Positions 1 to 6,425 of a DNA stretch of 17,599 nt are shown piece after piece (position 1 is the stretch's first letter; every line of letters starts with the position of its first letter). The notes below the pieces were generated by a model. That model saw nothing but the letters and a program-made list of their open reading frames with translations, was not told the origin of the DNA and made no database searches. The translations under genes were made by a program, and so were the position numbers. This DNA is from Clostridia bacterium. GTDB taxonomy: Bacteria > Bacillota > Clostridia > Christensenellales > CAG-1252. The DNA lies in the NCBI GenBank assembly GCA_017455385.1, contig JAFTBD010000112.1:1-17599 (forward strand), written 5' to 3'.

Positions 1-2795
1 TGGAAATAGACCAATTTACCGTCGGCGCGCGGAGACGACTCGTAGAAGTAAAACTTCAGGACCTCTTTATGAACGATGTTTTTGACCCAACCAACCGCCC
101 TGTTCTCCCAATTTTGCTGCCCATTATAGGTATAAGAGCCACCTGTAGTTTTCGCAACAAACTCCAACTCTCGTTTCGTCGTGGTGAAAGTGATGGTGTC
201 GCCGTCGTAATAGCCGACATAACTCGGCGTGTTCGCGTTGAAGTTGCCCGAGGCATCGCCCGCATAAGCAACGCGGTAACTGGACGAAGTCCCGAATAAC
301 GTGGCGTTCGCACCTGTTCCCGTTCTGAGAGCGCAGGTATAGACGCCCACGTCCTTATGCGTTAGGACGCTGTTTTTCGAGGTGCCGTCCGCCGCTTCGG
401 TCGTTATATTTCCGCCCGAAGCATTTTGACTGTGATAGTAGAAACTGATAGAACTACCGTTGATCGTCTTGCCGCCGGTATTCGTATAGAGCGTTTTGCT
501 ATCTATGGAGTAATAGGGCTTAAACGTCCATCCTGCGCCGTCGTACTGTCCGCTGTTGCCGCCGCTGGCGCACGACAATGTCGTGCTGATCTTTGCGGCG
601 TATCCGACGTAATTGTGCGCGTCCGAGCAACCATAATGATTCCAGTTATAATCATACGTGCGTTGCGTTCCTGCGGCGTAATATGTATCAAATAGTTGCG
701 TATAAAAATTGCTTTCGCTACCGTTGGAACCCGATTTGATGGAAGCGGCGATATAGCTCGAGGTGGGCGTCATCGTCACGCGCCAAGTGTCTCGTACCGT
801 TTCGGACTCCTCATCCTGCGTCCAATAAGGAGACACCTCAAACGTGCCGTAGTCGGAACTGTAACTGCTTCCGGCGACGCTATAAAGATATTGATTATAG
901 TGCCAAGTGCCGGTGACGGTAGCCTTATTGGAACTACCGCTACATTCGCTTTGACTGAGAGCAGTTGCTTCGTCGTGCGTAGCGTAAGCGGTTGCGCCCG
1001 ACGGCAAAGACATCGTATCGTCGGCGCCGCAGTTTTTATATCGCTTGGGCCGAATATCGTCGCGAATGCACAAACTCTTGATAGTGCAAGTGCCTTCACA
1101 CCAACCGATTATGACTCCGGGATTATTGTGGTAGGTGCCGATCGATCCGTTGAATTTGTACAAGACGCTGTACATGGTGAAGGAAGAACCGGATCTGACC
1201 ACGCCGATCAACCCACCTGCCTCATCTTCGTCGCCCGTGCCGTCGTTATCGCAACAAATGACACCGCTCCCCTCGAAGATCAGCGTATCCACGTCGGGGC
1301 TGCCCACCGTCTCGGCAAAAAGAGCGCCAACGTGCGCACGGTTAGACGCATTGGAGCCCGATTTATCCTTTTTATCGTGTCCATTGGCGAAAATACAGCC
1401 GTTATGGATGATCTTGGTGTTTCGTACCGTCCCCCCGTCGTCGCCGACTTTGGCGCAAACGAGGGCCACGCCCCCTCCGGCGGCGCCGGAGCCGCTGCCC
1501 GTCATTTTCCCCTTATAACTTATTCCTTTGCCGGAATTGGACTGTACCGTAACGTTATAAAGCGATCCCCCGTTCAACATCCCGCATATGCCACCGATAA
1601 AGTTTACATATTTATTGCCACCGCTTGAATAACTATAATTATATTGTGACACATTGATGACTAGAGTCAGATCCTTGACCTTACCTGTCAGAGTGCCGAA
1701 CAGCACGCCGTAATGACCTTCGTTACCATCCACATTCTCGGTAGTGTGTGCGCTCGAATACTTGCAGGTGCTCCAAGTGATTTTTTTGCCATTGCCGTAG
1801 AAGGTTTTGCTGAAAGATAGGTTGGTCACGTCGTTATTATTCTTGGCGGTGTTGCCTGATGTATTCAAAGTAATATTCGTGGTCAAATAATGACTGCGGT
1901 CGTGATAATAAGTCGGCTCGATCTTCGTGAGCAAAAGCCAACGACCGTTGCCGGCAGCAGCGCCATCCGTGCTGTAGGCGCGAATGGCGACGTATTGATA
2001 CTTTCTCAAAGGAACGGATTTGCCGTAATCAGTAAAGCTGGTACTGATCGACGAATAACTGCTCGAGCTACCTTTGATATTGACAACGCCACCACTCTCG
2101 TCAACCGCATAAATCCAAACCTTGATCGTTCCGTTCTGCGCGCGGCAGTTGACCTTTATGTAATTCGCCCATTTTGCCGTAACACTATTTTCATTTTTGC
2201 TCGAATACCACACCATAAGGTTCGTATGTGCACTAGTATTACCACAGCAAGCCCAGAAGGCATAAGTCATCGTGCCGCCGTCGGAGTAGATAAAGTCAGT
2301 AGTATGCGCAGCATAGTATTTACCATCGTCACCGGGGATATTGACCGAAATATGGTCCACATTCGCATCGGCGAGCCCAGGTATGCCACCGCCGGTGGCT
2401 GCCGTGCTGCCTGCCGCATAGCTACTTGCGTTAAAGGTGGCGTCCGTGACGGCGGTATTGCTCCTGAGGAATTGATTCAGCGCAGTCGCATTTTCGATCG
2501 CAGACCCGCCGGTCTCAAACGACGCTTCCGCCATCGGCATCTTATCTAACAGCGGGCTTGAACCGTTATTGATGGCGACCAAGTTGGACACCAAAGCAAT
2601 GGCGCCGACGAACACGATGAGGATGATCAGCGAGGCATAGTGCTTGATACCTGCGCCGAGTTTGGCAAAGAATGCGGCGGCTGCAGCAGCGCCGGTGACA
2701 GCTTTCTTGGGAAGTTTGCTATCCGATACTTCGCCCGACGTCTCTTCGACGGGCGTACCGTTCAGCTCTTTCTCTTCCTCGGTCCGCTTCTTCAT
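1..2795 (-). CDS. Partial giant N-anchored surface protein with GLUG-like repeats (3' end beyond the left edge)
   Basis: An uninterrupted minus-strand frame runs from an ATG at 2795 to the left edge, giving 931 visible codons with no stop. The start is set by GGAGGAGA at 2801-2808, about five bases upstream. Residues 1-53 are charged, then contain an Ala run (36-41) and KLGAGIKHY. Residues 54-75 are one hydrophobic segment with no cleavage site, so the protein is probably held by an uncleaved signal anchor with the N-terminus inside. The rest is rich in Ser, Thr, Asn, Tyr and Gly, as expected outside the cell. From about residue 300 to 540 there are GLUG-like units (GGICGMLNGGSLYN, GGLIGVVRSGSS) preceded by FYGNGKKITW, a typical lead-in to such beta-rich repeats. 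Near residue 890 TGGSYTYNGQ resembles the start of MBG/YDG-type Ig-like repeats. Likely an adhesin or envelope protein; substrate or partner unknown. The domain names are from memory of the motifs. Confidence 0.85.
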   Translation of the reverse strand, partial: MKKRTEEEKELNGTPVEETSGEVSDSKLPKKAVTGAAAAAAFFAKLGAGIKHYASLIILIVFVGAIALVSNLVAINNGSSPLLDKMPMAEASFETGGSAIENATALNQFLRSNTAVTDATFNASSYAAGSTAATGGGIPGLADANVDHISVNIPGDDGKYYAAHTTDFIYSDGGTMTYAFWACCGNTSAHTNLMVWYSSKNENSVTAKWANYIKVNCRAQNGTIKVWIYAVDESGGVVNIKGSSSSYSSISTSFTDYGKSVPLRKYQYVAIRAYSTDGAAAGNGRWLLLTKIEPTYYHDRSHYLTTNITLNTSGNTAKNNNDVTNLSFSKTFYGNGKKITWSTCKYSSAHTTENVDGNEGHYGVLFGTLTGKVKDLTLVINVSQYNYSYSSGGNKYVNFIGGICGMLNGGSLYNVTVQSNSGKGISYKGKMTGSGSGAAGGGVALVCAKVGDDGGTVRNTKIIHNGCIFANGHDKKDKSGSNASNRAHVGALFAETVGSPDVDTLIFEGSGVICCDNDGTGDEDEAGGLIGVVRSGSSFTMYSVLYKFNGSIGTYHNNPGVIIGWCEGTCTIKSLCIRDDIRPKRYKNCGADDTMSLPSGATAYATHDEATALSQSECSGSSNKATVTGTWHYNQYLYSVAGSSYSSDYGTFEVSPYWTQDEESETVRDTWRVTMTPTSSYIAASIKSGSNGSESNFYTQLFDTYYAAGTQRTYDYNWNHYGCSDAHNYVGYAAKISTTLSCASGGNSGQYDGAGWTFKPYYSIDSKTLYTNTGGKTINGSSISFYYHSQNASGGNITTEAADGTSKNSVLTHKDVGVYTCALRTGTGANATLFGTSSSYRVAYAGDASGNFNANTPSYVGYYDGDTITFTTTKRELEFVAKTTGGSYTYNGQQNWENRAVGWVKNIVHKEVLKFYFYESSPRADGKLVYF

Positions 2796-2828
2796 CCGAA
2801 TCTCCTCCGTAATTACTCACTCAGGCGC

Positions 2829-2848
2829 CCCTTTTATTTATAAAAGGG
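2829..2848 (-). promoter_or_regulatory. Hairpin in the leader of the surface-protein gene
   Basis: Perfect 8-bp inverted repeat CCCTTTTA / TAAAAGGG with a 4-base spacer. It lies between the candidate promoter and the ribosome binding site of the surface-protein gene. It could be an RNA leader hairpin or an operator; the sequence does not decide between them. Confidence 0.4.
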
Positions 2849-2874
2849 AATGAATCGACCGCCTTTGCTCTTAT

Positions 2875-2903
2875 ATATTAATATATATCTTTGCGAATTT
2901 CAA
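2875..2903 (-). promoter_or_regulatory. Candidate promoter for the giant surface protein
   Basis: On the minus strand TTGAAA (2898-2903) is followed after 17 bases by TAATAT (2875-2880). The -35 box matches 5 of 6 consensus bases, the -10 only 4 of 6. It would give an untranslated leader of about 70 bases. The surrounding AT-rich DNA makes chance matches easy, so this is tentative. Confidence 0.3.
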
Positions 2904-3067
2904 TACTTTTTCAAATTTTTTATCTTTTTTGTAATCGTTTTTTTTCAATTTGTTTGCTTTTTGTTATTCAAATTTAACAAAATTTTCCAAAAATTAAGAA
3001 AATTTAATAAATGATAGTAAATTATGCGTGTTCGGCGTTTGAAGCTCGAAGCGGCAAACAAGTCCGC

Positions 3068-5125
3068 TCACCCTTCCCTCGGATAAACCGTAATGATGTA
3101 ATTCGCGCGATAGGATCCGGAGACAAAGACGACCGTTGCGTTGCCTTCCGACGTAAAGGGACCTCCTTCCGCCTCGGTGGGAACGAGTTGCTCCGTCCTG
3201 TAACCGTCACCATAGGTGACCGCGATCCTGATGTCGTCGAGAGAAACGTCGTCGATGGTATCGCCGACATAAATGATCTGATCCATCCCGAATACTTCCG
3301 TCATCGTCACCTTCTCGGCTTCTTCGCGCGAAATGACGCTGTAGGTGTGCGTTGCGACGTACCCTTGATAGGTCACAGACAGCGTAGCACTTTCCGCGGT
3401 CTCCGCCGTAGAGAAGCCGAAGACCTCATCCGCCTGAGACAGCGGCGTTTCGTCGCCATACGCGTATCCGTCGCCATATTCCGCGACGAAATAGGCTTCA
3501 TCGAGCGGAAGCGTATCTCCGACCGCATAAATGCTGTGCAGTCCGAAAAGATAGAGCCCCGTAACGCGTCTTGCATTCGCGGTGGACTTCATCCGCACCG
3601 TCAGATCGGCATTCGTTTTTCCATAACAGGAAACCGTTATCGTGAGATCAACGTCCTCCTCAAGCGGCTCCGTCGGATACGTCACGGTCACCCACGCGGG
3701 ATCAAGCGCGACCTTCACCGGATCGAGGTGAGAATAGACAACGATCACCTCCACCCCCTCGAAGTCTTCGTCTTCCAAATTTTCCCCTTCCGTCAGTTCG
3801 CGAAGGACCTGCCCGGACACTTCGATGTGATCCACCGCATTCCATTCTTCTTCCGTGCATACGTGGACGGGCAAAACGAGTTCAAGCGTGCGGAAAGAGA
3901 CTTTCTGTGCCACGTCACCTGCCGTGTCAAATCGATGCAATTCGACAGTGAGCCTGTCGCTGTCGAAACGGAGCGCTTCATCCTCTCCCGTTTCATAGAA
4001 TACGTGTAATGCATCCTCGACATTAAGCGAAGAGCCGACTTTCACCACTTCCGTATAAGAGACCTCGTATCTCTCGATGGAGGGAAGAACGGTGTAACAA
4101 TAATCGTCCGAGAAGCCCTCGACCGTGACGGCGACTACGTGATAACCCGCCGTTGCAGAGGAATAGTCCGGCGCATTTTCCGATGATAGGGGGATCCTTT
4201 CGCTACTTTCATCATCATAATAAAGGGTACCGTAGCCCGAGAGAGGCGTGCCTTTCTCCATCACCGTCACGAGATCTTCGTCCAAGACGAAAGCGCATGG
4301 CGCCCTCGAGACACGGTAGGAAAACGTACGATCAAACTCGCCGAAACGAACCGTCATCGAACGCTCTCCGCTCTTGGACGCGTCGAAGCCGGACACCATC
4401 GATAACATGACGTTCATATAGGCGGATCGCCCGCTGTCGTACTCGAGACGAAGCCTCATTCCGTCGAGACACGGCGCCTCCGCGCCATATGGATATTCGG
4501 TATTGATCGAAGTGACATTCTCTAAGACAACGTCCGTTATTTCCTCCTGTTTCACCGTAACGCGGAAAGTTTTTTTCGCACCCGCGTATGAGATGGTGAT
4601 CTCCTGTTCACCGAGTTGCATCGGATCGAACCCGTCGAGATAGGAGACGTCCAAGGGGATATTCTCGATAAAAGTGCCGTCTTCCATCTCCGCCGTGAAG
4701 GTAATCCCCGAAGGGAAAGGCTTCCCCTCGAATAGGACGGTGGGGAGCTTCTCCTCCTCCGGAACGAGAGAAACCGCCTTCTTCTCCACGATTCGGAGCA
4801 GAACCGTTGCCGTCATGTCTTGATACGTTATCACAACGATGCAATCACCTTTTCGCGAGGAATCAAAGCCTGTAACCATAGAGGCTTCTATCGGAACTTC
4901 CGCAAAGTAATCAACGTCGAAATAGACACGTATCGAACCCGTCGGAGTAAATTCTTCTCCGACAAAATATCTCGTTCTGAAATCATCTTGCACGACGATC
5001 CTTACGGAATCACCTTCGGGATCATCACATGCAAAAAGAAACAAAACTAACGCAAAAAACACAAACGCAACCGCAAATGTCAGAAACAAAAAGGATCTTT
5101 TTTTTACGAAAAAAATTTTTCTCAT
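3068..5125 (-). CDS. Lipoprotein with about eight Big_3-like Ig repeats
   Basis: 685 residues. MRKIFFVKKRSF plus a hydrophobic stretch to residue 32 ends in LFAC, a lipobox with Cys33 as the likely lipidated residue, so the protein should be tethered to the outer face of the membrane. The remainder is a chain of 70-80-residue units at roughly 43-113, 117-191, 197-273, 278-346, 351-421, 433-512, 520-597 and 604-681. Each has the bacterial Ig-like group 3 pattern: a 'Y-V-G-D/E' opening, an 'x-Y-D/G-D-G' centre, 'V-x-G-F-D-S/P' and a closing 'I-x-V-x-Y-x-G' strand. There is no sortase motif and no second membrane segment. Start ATG at 5125 has AGGAG at 5131-5135 and a consensus promoter. No catalytic domain is visible, so a structural or adhesive role is likely; the ligand is unknown. 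It lies between the giant surface protein and a small membrane protein, all on the same strand but each with its own promoter candidate. Confidence 0.88.
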   Translation of the reverse strand: MRKIFFVKKRSFLFLTFAVAFVFFALVLFLFACDDPEGDSVRIVVQDDFRTRYFVGEEFTPTGSIRVYFDVDYFAEVPIEASMVTGFDSSRKGDCIVVITYQDMTATVLLRIVEKKAVSLVPEEEKLPTVLFEGKPFPSGITFTAEMEDGTFIENIPLDVSYLDGFDPMQLGEQEITISYAGAKKTFRVTVKQEEITDVVLENVTSINTEYPYGAEAPCLDGMRLRLEYDSGRSAYMNVMLSMVSGFDASKSGERSMTVRFGEFDRTFSYRVSRAPCAFVLDEDLVTVMEKGTPLSGYGTLYYDDESSERIPLSSENAPDYSSATAGYHVVAVTVEGFSDDYCYTVLPSIERYEVSYTEVVKVGSSLNVEDALHVFYETGEDEALRFDSDRLTVELHRFDTAGDVAQKVSFRTLELVLPVHVCTEEEWNAVDHIEVSGQVLRELTEGENLEDEDFEGVEVIVVYSHLDPVKVALDPAWVTVTYPTEPLEEDVDLTITVSCYGKTNADLTVRMKSTANARRVTGLYLFGLHSIYAVGDTLPLDEAYFVAEYGDGYAYGDETPLSQADEVFGFSTAETAESATLSVTYQGYVATHTYSVISREEAEKVTMTEVFGMDQIIYVGDTIDDVSLDDIRIAVTYGDGYRTEQLVPTEAEGGPFTSEGNATVVFVSGSYRANYIITVYPREG

Positions 5126-5142
5126 TCTCGCTCCTATGTGTA

Positions 5143-5171
5143 ATTATATGGAGCAAATGTATTCCTGTCAA
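5143..5171 (-). promoter_or_regulatory. Consensus sigma-A promoter of the lipoprotein gene
   Basis: Perfect TTGACA (5166-5171), a 17-base spacer and perfect TATAAT (5143-5148) on the minus strand. Transcription should begin near 5136, immediately before the AGGAG at 5131-5135, so the mRNA would have a leader of only about 11 bases that starts at the ribosome binding site. Confidence 0.88.
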
Positions 5172-5230
5172 GACGGCGCACGCGGTAAAATCATCCAAAA
5201 TGAGATAGAAAATCTTAAAGATGATTAAAA

Positions 5231-5251
5231 TTTCACTAATTCACAGTGAAA
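5231..5251 (-). terminator. Weak terminator-like hairpin after the small membrane protein gene
   Basis: TTTCACT / AGTGAAA inverted repeat with a 7-base loop, followed on the minus strand by TTTTAAT. It sits 12 bases past the stop of the 139-residue gene, where a terminator is expected. The stem has only two GC pairs, so it may be weak or not functional. Confidence 0.35.
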
Positions 5252-5262
5252 GTAAGGTGAGA

Positions 5263-5682
5263 TCATTCCCCGGCGAGGGTCGCGAGGGAGGCGGCTTTGC
5301 GCTCGATGAGAACGTCCTCGGGGGTCTTCCCGCGCTCCAGACGACGACGCTTCACGGCGGGGATGCGCAAGACGAGTTGCGGCAATGTTACGACGAAAAG
5401 ATAAAAGGGACCGAAAATGCAAGATTGCAAGAAATGTCCGAACATATGGGAGCGAACGATGCCGGCGTTTTCCGCCTTATTTGAGATGAAGCAAAAGACG
5501 CCGAGCGAGAAAGAAAAACGAGCACGATGATACAAAATCACCATCCCGCGATAGGTCGTCACCTTGCCCCCGGGAAGGAACACGAGGAAGAGCACCGCTC
5601 CGACCAGCGTCTGCAACGCGCACCAGCTGACCGACAAGAGAGCGATCATAATTCCTTTCAAGACGTGAAAAAGCTTACCCAT
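5263..5682 (-). CDS. Small membrane protein with degenerate HExxH-like site (HMFGH)
   Basis: 139 residues. Hydrophobic segments at about 11-36 and 86-106, and a basic/charged C-terminus (KRRRLERGKTPED). The core RSHMFGHFLQSCIFGPFYLF followed by a proline (TLP) resembles a recurring family of small uncharacterised bacterial membrane proteins that carry 'HE-x-GH-xx-QS-xx-x-GP-x-Y' at this point. Here the expected catalytic Glu is Met80, while both His residues (79 and 83) remain. If the family is a zinc metalloprotease-like group, this member should be inactive as a protease or bind metal differently. The family link is from memory. Start: the ATG at 5682 has no ribosome binding site and lies 6 bases after the predicted -10 box. 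An in-frame ATG at 5649 (residue 12) is preceded by AAAGGA with a short spacing and may be the real start. Function not recognised. Confidence 0.72.
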   Translation of the reverse strand: MGKLFHVLKGIMIALLSVSWCALQTLVGAVLFLVFLPGGKVTTYRGMVILYHRARFSFSLGVFCFISNKAENAGIVRSHMFGHFLQSCIFGPFYLFVVTLPQLVLRIPAVKRRRLERGKTPEDVLIERKAASLATLAGE

Positions 5683-5688
5683 ACCGCC

Positions 5689-5717
5689 ATTGTATCACGA
5701 AGCGACCGAGAAGACAA
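5689..5717 (-). promoter_or_regulatory. Promoter of the small membrane protein gene
   Basis: On the minus strand TTGTCT (5712-5717), a 17-base spacer and TACAAT (5689-5694), the -10 box also preceded by TG one base further up (extended -10). The first ATG is 6 bases below the -10 box, so the transcript would be leaderless if that start is used. Confidence 0.65.
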
Positions 5718-5756
5718 GAAAATAAAAAGATCTACTCACATTGTCTCAAAATAGGA

Positions 5757-5790
5757 TCGCGCTTTGCGCGTCACCTTCATTCCTAATTCC
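5757..5790 (+). repeat. Repeat module copy A (GCGC palindrome + CACCTTCATTCC)
   Basis: TCGCGCTTTGCGCG followed by TCACCTTCATTCC and TAATTCC. It shares the palindromic GCGC head, the CACCT core and the ATTCC tail with copies at 6054 and 6151, but here the heptamer array is only about one and a half units long. Confidence 0.6.
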
Positions 5791-5794
5791 CTGC

Positions 5795-5954
5795 GCGGCA
5801 TTGTCCGCCTATGGTTGCCGAGATAGCAAACGCCATCTCTAACGCAACTTCTTGGTGGACTGCCGCTCACGCTCCGAGACTTTTGTCTCGTTCGCGGCTT
5901 GTCGAGCGTCCATAGGGTGCTCCGCCTAAACGCTTGCTCACAAGTTCGCAAGCG
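5795..5954. repeat. Structured palindromic element with nested hairpins
   Basis: Several inverted repeats are nested. An outer pair CCTATGG (5808-5814) / CCATAGG (5910-5916) encloses two hairpins. The first pairs GTTG (5814-5817) with CAAC (5845-5848) and GAGAT (5820-5824) with ATCTC (5835-5839). The second pairs GCCGC (5862-5866) with GCGGC (5894-5898) and CGAGAC (5875-5880) with GTCTCG (5885-5890) around a TTTT loop. A separate hairpin CGCTTGC (5931-5937) / GCAAGCG (5948-5954) follows. This resembles an intergenic palindromic repeat or a small non-autonomous element; no transposase or coding frame is present. Confidence 0.5.
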
Positions 5955-6010
5955 CAACGTGCTCCCACCCCATCTCCGCTCTCATTCGGGTATTCCTATA
6001 CAGAAAAATG

Positions 6011-6048
6011 GATGAGATCCTTCAACTTCGTTCAGGATGACGATTATA
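6011..6048 (-). repeat. Dispersed-repeat relic ('VILNEVEGS' type)
   Basis: On the minus strand this reads GTCATCCTGAACGAAGTTGA and continues into AGGATCTC. Translated in one frame it gives VILNEVEGS, a string that recurs in spurious small ORFs of many bacterial genomes because the underlying DNA repeat is common. It is treated here as a noncoding repeat. Confidence 0.5.
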
Positions 6049-6053
6049 TATTT

Positions 6054-6103
6054 TCGCGCAGCGCCACCTTCATTCCGCATTCCGAATTCCGCATTCCGCA
6101 TTG
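6054..6103 (+). repeat. Repeat module copy B with ATTCCGC heptamer array
   Basis: Head TCGCGCAGCGCCACCTTC (6054-6071), then four consecutive heptamers (6072-6099): ATTCCGC, ATTCCGA, ATTCCGC, ATTCCGC, and a partial fifth. Confidence 0.75.
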
Positions 6104-6120
6104 GAGCAAGCGCCTCCGCA

Positions 6121-6150
6121 ACTCCACTCTCCACTCTCCACACTCCACTC
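6121..6150 (+). repeat. TCTCCAC/ACTCCAC heptamer array
   Basis: Four seven-base units in a row (ACTCCAC, TCTCCAC, TCTCCAC, ACTCCAC) directly before repeat module copy C. The seven-base period matches the other two arrays although the unit differs. Confidence 0.75.
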
Positions 6151-6200
6151 TCGCGCAGCGTCACCTCAATTCCTAATTCCTAATTCCTAATTCATAATTA
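6151..6200 (+). repeat. Repeat module copy C with ATTCCTA heptamer array
   Basis: Head TCGCGCAGCGTCACCTCA (6151-6168), then ATTCCTA three times and ATTCATA once (6169-6196), ending ATTA. The head differs from copy B by single bases. Confidence 0.75.
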
Positions 6201-6216
6201 GAGCGAAGCGACGAAA

Positions 6217-6249
6217 GTGCCTTGCAAGTCCCTTGCGTGCCCCTTGCGC
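6217..6249 (+). repeat. Three tandem 11-bp units around CCTTGC
   Basis: GTGCCTTGCAA, GTCCCTTGCGT and GCCCCTTGCGC follow each other without gaps. CCCTTGG/CCCTTGA echoes occur just downstream (6267-6285). Confidence 0.5.
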
Positions 6250-6368
6250 CTAATTAAAGAAATGAGTCCCTTGACCTCCCTTGGCGCGGCTTCCTCGATC
6301 ACGCCCGTATAGACGGTGCGCTATCGCCTGCGCGCAAAAATTTTTTCGGCAAAAAGCGCGCTCGCGAG

Positions 6369-6397
6369 TTGACCTCTCCTGCCCGCGGTGGTATAAT
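6369..6397 (+). promoter_or_regulatory. guaA promoter
   Basis: TTGACC (6369-6374), 17-base spacer, perfect TATAAT (6392-6397). Transcription should start near 6404, leaving a leader of about 20 bases that contains the AGGAGG at 6413-6418. No guanine riboswitch fits in so short a leader. Confidence 0.88.
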
Positions 6398-6425
6398 CAC
6401 AATATCTTTTTCAGGAGGCATATTT

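Larger units (their letters stand above)
2796..3067. other. AT-rich intergenic region
   Basis: This 272-bp gap separates the lipoprotein stop (3068) from the surface-protein start (2795). About 2850-3010 is strikingly AT-rich, with long T runs, in contrast to the GC-rich genes on both sides. It contains a perfect 16-bp palindrome at 2872-2887 (TATATATTAATATATA) and a hairpin at 2829-2848. No gene is visible, and I see no convincing terminator for the upstream lipoprotein gene. Confidence 0.6.
5683..6425. other. Gene-free repeat-rich intergenic region
   Basis: 743 bp between divergent genes with no supportable coding region. It holds, left to right: the membrane-protein promoter, three copies of a GCGC-palindrome/CACCT module, nested hairpins (5795-5954), a dispersed-repeat relic (about 6011-6048), three heptamer tandem arrays (6072-6200), an 11-bp triplicate (6217-6249) and the guaA promoter. 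Short open frames here translate into the low-complexity strings typical of spurious ORFs from such repeats. Confidence 0.8.

Noticed and set aside
696..1628. 310-codon plus-strand frame, also 1890-2549 and 3011-4009
   Set aside because: They lie opposite the giant surface protein and the lipoprotein, whose frames have ribosome binding sites, membrane signals and domain repeats.
5982..6164. Small minus-strand protein containing 'VILNEVEGSHPFF' and 'MRNAEFGMRNEG'
   Set aside because: These strings are translations of dispersed and heptamer repeats, with no ribosome binding site or protein-like composition.
6072..6200. CRISPR array
   Set aside because: Units are 7 bp and contiguous with no spacers, and there are no cas genes.
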